Positions 39,019-48,412 of a DNA stretch of 64,000 bases are shown piece by piece. Both the position numbers and the translations under genes were made by a program. Each line of letters begins with the position of its first letter. Position 1 is the stretch's first letter. This stretch comes from Catenulispora sp. (GTDB taxonomy: Bacteria; Actinomycetota; Actinomycetes; Streptomycetales; Catenulisporaceae), in NCBI GenBank assembly GCA_013361685.1, contig JABFXP010000051.1, positions 1 to 64,000 on the forward strand. Reading direction: 5' to 3'. The notes beneath the pieces are model-generated. The model was given only the letters and a program-made list of their open reading frames with translations, did no database searches and had not been told where the DNA came from.

Positions 39019-39683
39019 GTGCCGGCCGCACTAAGCTCGAACCCCGACACCTTCAGAACCCCACCAGTCGTCTCGACCAGGGCCTTAGTCTTGTGCCGCC
39101 CGTTCGGCTGACCACCGGGCACCAGCGTGGAATCAGTCGTGTACAGATTGTAGGCGGTGTCGTCCATGCAGTCCTCGACCAGCACCTTCGCCGAGTCCCC
39201 GGAGCCGATGACCTCCGTGGCCGTGGGATGAAGCAGCTTCGGCTCGCCCTTGGCCACGTAGCCGTTCTGCTTGTTGAGGTAGATCGCCTGATGGAAGTAG
39301 GTCAGGGCGCCACCGGTGAGGTGGTCGGTCAGCGTCAGGTCATGGTCGTTCATCGTCGCTTGGACCTTGACGACATCCGCCCACATCGCCCGGTAGGTCG
39401 CGATCGCGGCCTGGGCCTGCGGGCTGTTCTGATCGACCGATGCCGAGGCCGACGGCGAGGCGGTGCCGGTGGTCGGAGCTGACGCGCTCGCCGACGGAGC
39501 GCCGCTGGAGCCGAGCGCCGAACCGGTAGAAGGGCTCGACGAACCGGACGAGCCGCTCGCACAACCGGCGGCCGTCACGATCACCCCTGCGATCAGCAGC
39601 GCCGTAGTGGCCCGCCTCCGCCGGACGCTGACACGTCGCCGAAACGAGTGGGCACAGGTCGGCTGTCCCTCGACAGATTCCAT
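39012..39683 (-). CDS. putative lipoprotein
   Basis: Lipobox 'LLIAGVIVTAAGC', Ser/Thr-rich linker, start 'MESVEGQ'. Confidence 0.65.
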   Translation of the reverse strand: MESVEGQPTCAHSFRRRVSVRRRRATTALLIAGVIVTAAGCASGSSGSSSPSTGSALGSSGAPSASASAPTTGTASPSASASVDQNSPQAQAAIATYRAMWADVVKVQATMNDHDLTLTDHLTGGALTYFHQAIYLNKQNGYVAKGEPKLLHPTATEVIGSGDSAKVLVEDCMDDTAYNLYTTDSTLVPGGQPNGRHKTKALVETTGGVLKVSGFELSAAGTC

Positions 39684-39885
39684 GATCTTCCCCGTACGAT
39701 GAGCGGGCGACAGTGACCGTTTTAGGCGGCACCTATCGCTTGGGCCGAGATGGCCAGGATGTTCGCTAGGTCCGATAGTAGGCAGGCGTTTGCGGCATTG
39801 GTCCACAGCGCGCCGATAACGATTCGAGATCGTCACGAGCGGAGACTGGATCATCGCACTTGGTGACGTATTCGGAGGAGTCTTG

Positions 39886-40527
39886 GTGCCTGAGCTTCAC
39901 GCTGAGCCATTTGCCCTGGCCGCGGGCGCGAGCATCGGATGCATTGCCGGCGTCCTGGGCGCGCACGCGGCGTCACGCGCCTCCGGGCCATCGAGCAGAC
40001 CGCGCCGCTGGGGCCTTCTCGCGGGCATGATCGGAGCGATCGCGGGGACGGCGGTGGCGGTTAGGTTCGGCACCGGTGTACAGCTGGCGGCATACCTGTT
40101 GTTCGTGGCGGTGGCGCTCCCGCTGTCCGCGATCGACATCGCCGTCCGCAAGGTGCCCGACCGGATTCTGGTCCCAGCCGTCCCCGCCGCGATCGCGCTC
40201 CTAGCGCTCGCCGCACACCACGCGGGGGCATGCGGTGAGCTGGGGAGGGCGCTGCTGGCCGGCATCGCGACGTTTGGCGCCTACGTCGTACTTGCCCTCG
40301 CAACCGGGCAAGTTGGCCTCGGCGACTGCAAGGCGGCGGGGCTCTGCGGGTTGTACCTGGGCTTTCTCGGTGTCCGTCCAGCAGCCTTGGGGGTCGTCGC
40401 GGCCTTCGTCCTGGCCTCCGTCGGTTCGGTGATCTCCAGGGTGCGTCGCGGATCCGGACGCGACCGTACTTTGGCATTCGTGCCGTATATCTTCACAGGA
40501 ACGCTGCTGGTGATCTTGGTTGGCTGA
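39886..40527 (+). CDS. prepilin peptidase (A24 family)
   Basis: 'ALPLSAIDIAVRKVPDRILVP' and 'GQVGLGDCKAAGLCGLYLG' (GxGDxK); GGAGGAG upstream of GTG. Confidence 0.82.
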   Translation: MPELHAEPFALAAGASIGCIAGVLGAHAASRASGPSSRPRRWGLLAGMIGAIAGTAVAVRFGTGVQLAAYLLFVAVALPLSAIDIAVRKVPDRILVPAVPAAIALLALAAHHAGACGELGRALLAGIATFGAYVVLALATGQVGLGDCKAAGLCGLYLGFLGVRPAALGVVAAFVLASVGSVISRVRRGSGRDRTLAFVPYIFTGTLLVILVG

Positions 40528-40551
40528 CACCGAATTGCGTCAGCAAGGCGA

Positions 40552-41436
40552 CTACTCCAAGTGGCGTGCCGCTTTCCGCAGCCGCCGGCTGATTTCAGAC
40601 CAGTCAGAGCGGAGTCGCGCTCGGATCTCCTCGGCCAACGGCCCTGCGACGAACTCATTCATCAGGCGCAGTTCGCGGGTCACTGTCATCGCGAGGTTGA
40701 CCAGGAAGCACTCGGGGTCGATGGCGCCTGTGGCGACATGTTCCTCGATCAGTCTTCGTGCCTCGGGATGCTCGCCGTACAACGTCCACAGCAACGCTGC
40801 GTCGTAGCCCGGCAGCAGGTAGCCGGCGAACTCCCAATCGATCAGCGCGATCCCGGCAGGCGTCGTCAGCACGTTGGCCGGCAGCACGTCGCCGTGGCAG
40901 AAGACATGGGACGCCTCGTCGTGGCGCGCTACCAGCGCCGTCAGACAGCGCATGTCGTCGGCGTCGAGGATGCCACGCTCCTGGTAGCGGGTGAATCGGT
41001 GCATGTAGTTGCCGTCGCGGGCAAAGATGTCCGCGTTGGGCCGCCACGCCGCCAGCCGATCCAAGCTCGCGAGGAGTTCGCCCAGTGTGCGGGGGTCCGG
41101 CGCTGACACCGGGTGGCGCTGATCAGCCAGATTGGTGCCAGGCAGTCTTTCGACGATGACGACACCCGCGTGAGGATCGGCGGCGATGAGGTCAGCAACA
41201 GCGACCGGCGGCGGCTCGTTGCGGAAGTAGACGAGGGTGTCGATCTCGTTGGCGATCTTTCTCCTCCAGTACGGATCCTCGGCGATCAGCAGCTTGATGA
41301 TGACGCCGCAACCTCCGAGCCGGCCGGCCGCGACGAGGCTCTTGTCCGTCGAATGGACGATCTCCTGAACCGTGATTTCGGGGACGACCGCTGATGCGGC
41401 GTCCTGGACTGTGCGAATGCTGCTGAGAACGGTCAC
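40552..41436 (-). CDS. aminoglycoside phosphotransferase-family kinase-like protein
   Basis: 'HVFCHGDVLPANVLTTPAGIALIDWEFAGYLLPGYDAALL'. Confidence 0.8.
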   Translation of the reverse strand: MTVLSSIRTVQDAASAVVPEITVQEIVHSTDKSLVAAGRLGGCGVIIKLLIAEDPYWRRKIANEIDTLVYFRNEPPPVAVADLIAADPHAGVVIVERLPGTNLADQRHPVSAPDPRTLGELLASLDRLAAWRPNADIFARDGNYMHRFTRYQERGILDADDMRCLTALVARHDEASHVFCHGDVLPANVLTTPAGIALIDWEFAGYLLPGYDAALLWTLYGEHPEARRLIEEHVATGAIDPECFLVNLAMTVTRELRLMNEFVAGPLAEEIRARLRSDWSEISRRLRKAARHLE

Positions 41437-41513
41437 CGTGGCCTTTACATTTCAGAGTTGCAGGTCGGCTGGGTTGTGGTCGGCGGAACTTGTGCTGGTG
41501 CCGCTGAGGTCCT

Positions 41514-41918
41514 TCATGCTTGGACCTTCGAGGTCATGATCTCGATCTTCAATCGGCTCGGATCCTCGAAATACAGGGCGAAGTATCCCGGTGCGTAGTC
41601 GTAGTCCGTCGGGCCGCCGTACAGGGGCTTGATGCCACGCGGTTCAAGGAAGTCGGAAACAAGCGCGGCAACATCTTCCCGGGTGCGAAGCCGCAGGGCG
41701 AGGTGGCTGAGCCCGGTGCGCCGACGGTGGTAGCCGGCACCGGCGTGCGGCTCCTTCGTCGCGGTCACGCACAGGAACGTGCCGTCGCTGATGTGGGCGT
41801 CGAAGTGGTTGCCGTCGAGTTCGAGCGATGCCCCGAGGTGACGCAGCAGCTCCTGCCAGAACGGAAAGGACGTCTCGGGCACGTTGATACCGACGTGGTC
41901 AAGGGCAAGAGCGGTCAT
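41514..41918 (-). CDS. VOC/glyoxalase-family protein
   Basis: 'ALDHVGINVPETSFPFWQELLRHLGA...GLSHLALRLRTREDVAALVSDFLEPRG...YFALYFEDPSRLKIEIM'. Confidence 0.8.
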   Translation of the reverse strand: MTALALDHVGINVPETSFPFWQELLRHLGASLELDGNHFDAHISDGTFLCVTATKEPHAGAGYHRRRTGLSHLALRLRTREDVAALVSDFLEPRGIKPLYGGPTDYDYAPGYFALYFEDPSRLKIEIMTSKVQA

Positions 41919-42451
41919 GTGGCGGTGTTCCTGGTCTCGGGTAGGTACGGGGTGCCGTGGTGCAGGTACAGCGTCTGGCCGCTCGAGCGGGCGTCGGCGG
42001 CGGCGCGTAGCCGGCGCGCCAGGCGGGGCACCAGCATCGTGTCCGCCTCGTCGAGCGGGACCAGGCGGTGCTCGGCCAGCTCGCCGTCGGCGAACTGGAT
42101 GCGGGTCTCGCCCTCGGGCGTGATGGTGCCTCCGTCGAAGACGAAAACGATCAAGGTGGGCCTGGGTGGCTCGGGCGGCACCACGTCCACCGCCAGCAGC
42201 CTGCCGACGGTCAGGCCGCACGCTTCGGCCAACTCCTCGGCGAGTTCACGGACGGCGGTGTCGGCCGGGTACTCGCCGGCGTCGCAGACTCCGCCGACGA
42301 TCTCCCACGGCGTGCTCGTCTGGTAGTCGGGGCGGACGAGCAGCGCGTTCCCGTCGGCATCGAAGATGGCCAGGCCGGCGGCTGCTACGGCCGCGGGTAG
42401 CGAGGCGAAGTACTGCTCGGGCGGAAGCCAGCCGCTCTTGCCGGGCGTCAC
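41915..42451 (-). CDS. Nudix hydrolase
   Basis: GTG at 42451 (GTGA overlap with upstream CDS); 'PWEIVGGVCDAGEYPADTAVRELAEELAEACGL'. Confidence 0.72.
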   Translation of the reverse strand: MTPGKSGWLPPEQYFASLPAAVAAAGLAIFDADGNALLVRPDYQTSTPWEIVGGVCDAGEYPADTAVRELAEELAEACGLTVGRLLAVDVVPPEPPRPTLIVFVFDGGTITPEGETRIQFADGELAEHRLVPLDEADTMLVPRLARRLRAAADARSSGQTLYLHHGTPYLPETRNTAT

Positions 42452-43122
42452 CGGGCCGCCTCGATCCGGTCGCGGCGGACGGTCAGCTGCGGCCACTTCG
42501 CCGTCCAGCGGGCGGCGCGGTCGTCGAACACGTGCGGTGGGGCGATGCCGGCCGGGTTGGGGCGCGCGATCAGTGAGAGCACGTCGGCGAATCCGTGGGT
42601 GGCGTAGACCGTCAGGACGCCCGCAGCCAAGTGCATGCCGATGGTGGTGCAGGTGGCGGGGAAGGAGTCGACGGCGTCGTTCAGGTCGCGGTAGGGCGGG
42701 ATGGCGATGCCGAAGCGGTCGGGGTACCACAGGTGGACGCGGGCTTCGTTGCGGGTCTCGACCAGCTCGGTGATGTCGTCGCAGGCTGCGGCGACGTAGC
42801 GGATCACAGTGTCCTCGGCGTCGTAGGACAGGTCGGAGTCGTCGAAGTAGACCAGGTCGTAGTCCCTGACACCGTACGCGGGATCGTTCCCGGCGGCGGT
42901 GTTCCACACCGTCTGCGCCAGCGCCCCGGCGGCCAGGTACCAGGCCGGCAGCAGATCTAACGTCGCCAGGCGTTCCAGCAGGCTGCGGATGGTCCGGTTG
43001 CGCAGCACGAGGGCCGCGAAGGCGCCGGCCTGCGCCTCGGGCGGCCCGGCGAGCGCAGCGGCCAGCGGCTGCGGGCGGTCCGCGGCATCGGCCAGGACCG
43101 TGGCGTAATCCAGTCGGATCAC
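42448..43122 (-). CDS. nucleotidyltransferase-family protein
   Basis: 'LAAGALAQTVWNTAAGNDPAYGVRDYDLVYFDDSDLSYDAEDTVIR'; GTGA overlap. Confidence 0.7.
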   Translation of the reverse strand: MIRLDYATVLADAADRPQPLAAALAGPPEAQAGAFAALVLRNRTIRSLLERLATLDLLPAWYLAAGALAQTVWNTAAGNDPAYGVRDYDLVYFDDSDLSYDAEDTVIRYVAAACDDITELVETRNEARVHLWYPDRFGIAIPPYRDLNDAVDSFPATCTTIGMHLAAGVLTVYATHGFADVLSLIARPNPAGIAPPHVFDDRAARWTAKWPQLTVRRDRIEAAR

Positions 43123-43799
43123 GGGGTGCGCCTCCAGATCGCCTCGACCTGCGTCCACTGACCGGGCGCCGGAGCCGTCCGCAGTGTGCTGACCAGCCGC
43201 AGCGGAAGCACGGGTGTGAAGGCGTCTCGGAACAGGCCGGTGAGCTCTTCGGGATCGAAGAAGTGAATGGTCAAGCCACGTTTCGGGCCGTCGAGATATC
43301 TGATGGTCGTCCCGTTCGCGCCGTCGTTCGGCTCGACGACGTCGAAGGCCGGCCAGACGTCGGTGGCGGTGGCGTTGACGCGGACCGCGATCAGGCCGCC
43401 GGGGACCACGCGGGCCTGGGCGGCGCGGATGTGGGCGTGGGCGGTGGCGCGGTCACCGTGCTGGAAGACCTGGATCCCAAGGACCACCGGCCACGCCGCC
43501 GCCTCGGGCAGCGCGGCGAGGTCGCCGCAGACGAACCGGTCTCGTCGGCGCGGGAACTCCGCGGCGAGCTGGTCAATCGCCACCTGCGAGATGTCCAGCG
43601 CGGTGACATCGAGGCCGGCCTCCAGGAGACGGCGCAGGTTGCGGCCGTTGCCGGCACCGATGTCCAGTGCTGCGGCCTGCCGAAGACCGTGATCATCGAC
43701 GGCTTGAAGGGCGTCGTCGATGAACGGCAGCGGCGGCTCACCCGCGTACCGGCCCCGTTGGTACTCGGCGTCCCAGGACACCGCAGCGTCCGTGCTCAC
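43119..43799 (-). CDS. class I SAM methyltransferase
   Basis: 'AAALDIGAGNGRNLRRLLEAGLDVTALDISQVAIDQL'; GTG at 43799 overlapping the upstream stop. Confidence 0.8.
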   Translation of the reverse strand: MSTDAAVSWDAEYQRGRYAGEPPLPFIDDALQAVDDHGLRQAAALDIGAGNGRNLRRLLEAGLDVTALDISQVAIDQLAAEFPRRRDRFVCGDLAALPEAAAWPVVLGIQVFQHGDRATAHAHIRAAQARVVPGGLIAVRVNATATDVWPAFDVVEPNDGANGTTIRYLDGPKRGLTIHFFDPEELTGLFRDAFTPVLPLRLVSTLRTAPAPGQWTQVEAIWRRTP

Positions 43800-44623
43800 G
43801 CCCGCCCCTTGGCCAGCTCGCGGGTGGCGATGATGGCCTCGGTCCGGACCAGTTCCTCGAACCGTCCATCTGGGTAGGCCGCGGTCAGCGCCTCGCGCAC
43901 ATCGGCCTCGAAAGCGGACCTGTCCGGGCCCAGCTGGGCCGGGCTGCTGTAGCTGTAGGAGAACTGCAACCCGACCACCTCCTCGAGGGTGCGTGTGACG
44001 GCGTGGTCCCAGCGGACGACCTCGATCTGGGCGAACGGCGAGCGGGCCAGGATCTCGCGGTGGCCATCGGCTGGGTGGTTGTAGATGCCGGAGCCCGCGC
44101 GCCGATCGGGCCCGAGGTAGCGGGTGCGGACCTCGGCGATGACACTCGCCCACGCTGGCGGTTCGACGTCGCCGGGGGCGCCGCCGGAGACCACGACGAT
44201 GCCTCCGGACGGGGTGATGATCGCGTCGAGGTCGCGAGCCACCTGCTCACGATTCATCCAGTGATAGGCAGCGCCGATGGCACACACGTCGACCGGGCCG
44301 AGATCGAGTTCCTCCAGCTGGGTCGAGTCGCCCAGGATCCAGGCAATAGTGCCGATGCCGCGCTCGTCGGCGAGCCGTCTTCCTTCCTGGAGCATGCCGG
44401 GCTCGGGGTCGACGGCGGTGACGCTACGGACGAGCGGAGCCAGAGAGAGTGCGAGCGTGCCGGTTCCGGTACCGAGGTCGAGGACGTGCTGGGTGCCGTT
44501 CAGTCCGAATCGATCCCGCAGGTGCTCGTACAGCTCCGAGGCGTAGCCGACCCGATAGCGGGAGTAGTAGGGGGCGGTGGAGGCAAACAGCTCGGCGGCC
44601 ATGTGGTTGCTCACGGTAGCCAT
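43796..44623 (-). CDS. class I SAM methyltransferase
   Basis: 'HVLDLGTGTGTLALSLAPLVRSVTAVDPEPGMLQEGRRLADE'. Confidence 0.82.
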   Translation of the reverse strand: MATVSNHMAAELFASTAPYYSRYRVGYASELYEHLRDRFGLNGTQHVLDLGTGTGTLALSLAPLVRSVTAVDPEPGMLQEGRRLADERGIGTIAWILGDSTQLEELDLGPVDVCAIGAAYHWMNREQVARDLDAIITPSGGIVVVSGGAPGDVEPPAWASVIAEVRTRYLGPDRRAGSGIYNHPADGHREILARSPFAQIEVVRWDHAVTRTLEEVVGLQFSYSYSSPAQLGPDRSAFEADVREALTAAYPDGRFEELVRTEAIIATRELAKGRA

Positions 44624-45345
44624 TCTTTCTTGCCACTGATGGGTGCGCCGGTAGGTTCGTCGCTGTCGCGGAGTGAGTCTTCGGGTTCCGGTCGCCAGCT
44701 GTTCCGCGAGCGGTTCCAACTTCCCGAGGTACCAGCCGCGCCCTGACGATTAGGTCTGCCGCACGATGTTGTCGCAAGCGCGAGAATGTCGCGCAGAATC
44801 CCGGCGGTACTGCTGCCGACCACGTTCGGTGTCGCGTTGTCCGACGTGTGCCGACCGAGCAATGCCGTCCGGGTGCCAGCGCGGAGTCCGGCCTCGATAT
44901 CGCACGGCGAGTCGCCGATCATCCATGACTTGTCCAGGTCCAGTGCCAGGTCGAGCGCGGCTGCCGTCAGCATCCCTGGTGTCGGTTTCCGACAGTCGCA
45001 GTTGCCCTGGTATTGGACGACTATGCCGTCGGGGTGGTGGGGGCAGGCGTAGATGCCGTCGAGAACCACGCCGAATTGGGCAAGCAGGTGGCGCAGGTGA
45101 CTGTTCATGGCCTCAAGCGCGGGCTCGTCGAACAGCCCGCGGGCAATGCCGCTCTGGTTGGTAGCGACGACGAGTGCGAACCCGGCTTGCTGTAGCGCTT
45201 GCAGCGGCGGTCCTATGTCTGGTTGGAGGATGAGGTCGGTGGGTCTGGTCGGGTAGTGGCGCGGTTCGGTGAGGGTGCCGTCGCGGTCCAGAAAGATTGC
45301 CCCACGCCGCCTGGGCGGCAATGCGGTGCCGTCAGGTCGCATCAT
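44611..45345 (-). CDS. gmhB: HAD-IIIA phosphatase, GmhB-like (D,D-heptose 1,7-bisphosphate 7-phosphatase)
   Basis: 'AIFLDRDGTLTEPRHY', 'VVATNQSGIARGLFDE', zinc-site 'CPHHPDGIVVQYQGNCDCRKPTPGM', 'SWMIGDSPCDIEAG'. Confidence 0.85.
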   Translation of the reverse strand: MMRPDGTALPPRRRGAIFLDRDGTLTEPRHYPTRPTDLILQPDIGPPLQALQQAGFALVVATNQSGIARGLFDEPALEAMNSHLRHLLAQFGVVLDGIYACPHHPDGIVVQYQGNCDCRKPTPGMLTAAALDLALDLDKSWMIGDSPCDIEAGLRAGTRTALLGRHTSDNATPNVVGSSTAGILRDILALATTSCGRPNRQGAAGTSGSWNRSRNSWRPEPEDSLRDSDEPTGAPISGKKEWLP

Positions 45346-46325
45346 TCTGCCTGCTCCCGGAATAGGTGGAAGAGCTCGGCGGCGTACGCCTCGAGTTCGC
45401 TCGGGCCCTGCATGCTCCTGCCGGGTAGTTCGGCGTTCAGGGCGGTCATGTCCGCGCAGGTGAAGTATTGGTATGCCGAAGCGACCGGGTTGGGGATCAG
45501 CTCGACCATCAGGGCGCCGCCGCGGGTTTTGCGGTGCCAGCGGGCGCACCAGTGTGCGATGTCGGCAAACGACGTCGCGTGGCCGCTGCCGAGGTTGTAG
45601 AGGCCAGGCGCTGCGGGCGGGCCACTGGCGAGCGCGACGAGTACAGCTGTGACTGAGTCGACCGGGGTGTAGTCCCGGGCGGCGGTTAGCGAGTCTTCGA
45701 AGATCTTCAAGCGGCCGGTTTCGGCTGCTTGGTGGAGAAGCTGGGTCAGGATCGAGGCCATCGGCCCCTTGTCGGCCTCGTCGGGGCCGACGACGTTGGT
45801 GTAGCGCAACCCGATCCACTGCAGGCCGGAGCCGTGCCGCAAGCGCATCTGTCGGTCGAGTTCCAGTTTCGAGGCCGCGTAGGAGTTGAGCGGGCCCGAG
45901 CACTGTGCCCGGTCCTCATCGGCGGTCTCGGCGATCGGCGCGCGGTGGAACAGGGTTCCGTAGACGGCATGGGAGGACGCGTAGATCAACCGGGCCCCGC
46001 CGCGCCGGCAGGCGTCAGCCAGCCGCAGCGGCCCGAGGGTGTTGGTCTCGTCCAGGTGCGGGCCGGAAGGCGCGCGCGTGTCGCTGATCCCTGCCTGGTG
46101 GACGACCGTCTGATAGCTGCCTGCGGCGACGTCGTCGAGGACGGCCGGGGCGGTGAAGTCGCTGCGCGCCCAGGTCGCCGCGCCGGCCAGGTGGTGCGGG
46201 CCTTCGCGCAGGTCGAGGGCGGTGACGCGATACCCGGCTTGGTGGAACGCGTGGACCGTGTGGCGACCGATGAACCCGGCCGCGCCGGTCACCAGTACCT
46301 CGCCGGCTGTGCCCGCCGGGTTCAC
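45342..46325 (-). CDS. NAD-dependent sugar epimerase, HldD-like
   Basis: 'EVLVTGAAGFIGRHTVHAFHQAGYRV', YxxxK 'SYAASKLELD', 'RYTNVVGP...ARDYTPVDSV'; GTG at 46325 overlapping upstream stop. Confidence 0.8.
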   Translation of the reverse strand: MNPAGTAGEVLVTGAAGFIGRHTVHAFHQAGYRVTALDLREGPHHLAGAATWARSDFTAPAVLDDVAAGSYQTVVHQAGISDTRAPSGPHLDETNTLGPLRLADACRRGGARLIYASSHAVYGTLFHRAPIAETADEDRAQCSGPLNSYAASKLELDRQMRLRHGSGLQWIGLRYTNVVGPDEADKGPMASILTQLLHQAAETGRLKIFEDSLTAARDYTPVDSVTAVLVALASGPPAAPGLYNLGSGHATSFADIAHWCARWHRKTRGGALMVELIPNPVASAYQYFTCADMTALNAELPGRSMQGPSELEAYAAELFHLFREQAE

Positions 46326-48349
46326 CGGGCGCCGTCCGTCTGCGCGACGCGTGCGATGAGGGAGGTGGTGGAGCGGCCTTCCAGGTACGGGACGACGACG
46401 ACCCGGCCGCCCCAGCTCTCCACGAGGTCGGTCTCGGGGATCCGCCTGCCTGCGTAGTCGCCGCCTTTGACCCACACGTGCGGACGAAGCTGGGCCAGGA
46501 CCCGCTCGGGGGTGTCTTCGTCGAAGACGAGAACGCCGTCCACACAGCCGAGCGCCTGTAGGAGGGCGGCCCGTTCCGTTTCGCCGGTCACCGGCCGCGA
46601 CGGCCCTTTGAGCCGTGCGACCGAGGCGTCGCTGTTCATGCAGACGATGAGGAGGTCGCCGAGGCGTCGGGCTTGTTCTAGCAGCGACACGTGGCCGGTG
46701 TGCAGCAGGTCGAAGCAACCCCCGGCGCCGATGATCCGGCCGCCGGCCGCGCGTACCTGCTCGGCGGCGGCGATGGCGCCGTTGCGCGACGGTTTGGTCG
46801 TTTGCGGTCTGGCCGATAGTGCGGCAGGGCTGCCGGCTTCGACGTAGCTGGTCGCCTCGGCGACCGCGGCGGCCAGTGCTTCTGAGGGGAGCCTCCCGGC
46901 GCCGAGGGCCAGCGCGGCGGTGACGGCGAGTCGGTCGCCGGCGCCGCAGGTATCGCCGCCGCTGATGATGCGCGGTGCGGGGATGACGAGCGGGTGCCCT
47001 TTGCTGTTGGATATCAGAATCGCTCCTTGCTCGCCGCGGGTCACCGCTACGTGCCGAACCGGCCAGAGTTCGAGCAGCTCCAGGGCGCATTGCAGGTCAC
47101 CCGCCAAGTCCCGATCGCCGACGGCGGTGCTCAAGGCTCGGGCCTCGTCTGCGCTCGGCACCGCCAGCGTGACTCCGGCCACGGGGCAGTCGCCGCGCGG
47201 ATGTGGATCCCAGACGACGGGGCACCGGGCGGCGGCCTCCTGGAGCGCCTGGCGGATGGTCGGCGAGGCGGTGATTCCGCGGCCGTAGTCGCACACCAGC
47301 ACCGCGGCGGCGGTGGACAACCGCAGGCGGGCGGCCTCAGATAGGGGGCCGATGGTGATCGGCTCGTGGTCGGTGTCGATGCGGACCAGCGTTCGGCCGG
47401 CGGCCCGGACCCTGGTCTTGACCGCGGTCGAACCGCTGGCGGCGACGTCCAGCACGTCGATGCCGGCGGCTTCTAGCAGAGCCCGCACGCGTCGGCCGGA
47501 GTCGTCGGAGCCGAGAGCGCACAGCAGCGACACTCGCCACCCTGGCGCGGCGGCGGCCATGATCGCGGCCAGGCCGGCGCCGCCGGGCCGCTGGAGCGTG
47601 ACGGCCCCGCTGACCACCGGGATAGGGCCTTCAGGCGACAGCCGGTGTACGACGCCGTTCGTGTCCTGATCCAGCAGGACGTCGCCGACGACGACCAGGT
47701 GCCGCCGCGTATCGAGCTGCTGGTCGGCCACGGGCTCGGCTGCCGGGAGCTCGTCGACGCTGCCTGCCAGTGTGATCGAGCCGGCCATCACGTCCTCCAC
47801 TTCGGCGCACACGATGTGGATCGCGACGAGGTGGGCTTCCTGCACCGCGGCCACCGACGGGGCCGCGACGCATACCGCTGAGGTGCTGAGCTCGGCCAGC
47901 GGGTTCGGCGCCGGCCCGGTCAGAGCCCAGACGTCCAGTCCGAGGGTGCGGCCGGCTTCAGCGGCGGCCAGGATGTTCGGGCTGCGGCCAGAGGCGGACA
48001 GCAGCAGGAGGATGTCGCCGGGACGGCCGTGCGCACGGACCTGCCGGGCGAACACTTGCTCGGGTCCGTAGTCGTTGCCGATGGCGGTGAGTGCGGAGGT
48101 GTCGGCGTGCAACGCGATCGCCGACAGCGGGGCCCGTTCCTTGGCGTAGCGGCCCAGCAGTTCGGAAGTCAGGTGCTGGGCTTCTGCTGCACTTCCGCCG
48201 TTGCCTGCGGCGAGCAGCCGTGCTCCGACCGGCAGCCGGTGGCCCAGTTCGCGACCCCACCGCTGAAGCTGGTCGGTGTCCAAGGCGGCGAGGGCCGCGG
48301 TGAGCGTGCGTATGTGTGTGCTGGCGGGACTGGCCACGGGCGGCTCCAA
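46322..48349 (-). CDS. three-domain fusion: GmhA-like SIS isomerase + HldE kinase + HldE nucleotidyltransferase
   Basis: SIS 'LLAAGNGGSAAEAQHLTSELLGRY'; PfkB-like 'RPGGAGLAAIMA...ISGGDTCGAGDRLAV'; cytidylyltransferase 'GAGGCFDLLHTGHVSLLEQARRLGDLLIVCMNSDASV'. Confidence 0.9.
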   Translation of the reverse strand: MEPPVASPASTHIRTLTAALAALDTDQLQRWGRELGHRLPVGARLLAAGNGGSAAEAQHLTSELLGRYAKERAPLSAIALHADTSALTAIGNDYGPEQVFARQVRAHGRPGDILLLLSASGRSPNILAAAEAGRTLGLDVWALTGPAPNPLAELSTSAVCVAAPSVAAVQEAHLVAIHIVCAEVEDVMAGSITLAGSVDELPAAEPVADQQLDTRRHLVVVGDVLLDQDTNGVVHRLSPEGPIPVVSGAVTLQRPGGAGLAAIMAAAAPGWRVSLLCALGSDDSGRRVRALLEAAGIDVLDVAASGSTAVKTRVRAAGRTLVRIDTDHEPITIGPLSEAARLRLSTAAAVLVCDYGRGITASPTIRQALQEAAARCPVVWDPHPRGDCPVAGVTLAVPSADEARALSTAVGDRDLAGDLQCALELLELWPVRHVAVTRGEQGAILISNSKGHPLVIPAPRIISGGDTCGAGDRLAVTAALALGAGRLPSEALAAAVAEATSYVEAGSPAALSARPQTTKPSRNGAIAAAEQVRAAGGRIIGAGGCFDLLHTGHVSLLEQARRLGDLLIVCMNSDASVARLKGPSRPVTGETERAALLQALGCVDGVLVFDEDTPERVLAQLRPHVWVKGGDYAGRRIPETDLVESWGGRVVVVPYLEGRSTTSLIARVAQTDGAR

Positions 48350-48412
48350 GTCTGAGGCGGGCGACGGCCCAGCAGCTGTGGCGGCGGGTTCAGCCCGCCG
48401 CCACGGCCCCCG

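Noticed and set aside
40523-40544. GCTGAC...GTCAGC inverted repeat between convergent genes as a bidirectional terminator
   Set aside because: Only 6-bp arms with a 10-nt loop and no T-tract; too weak to call
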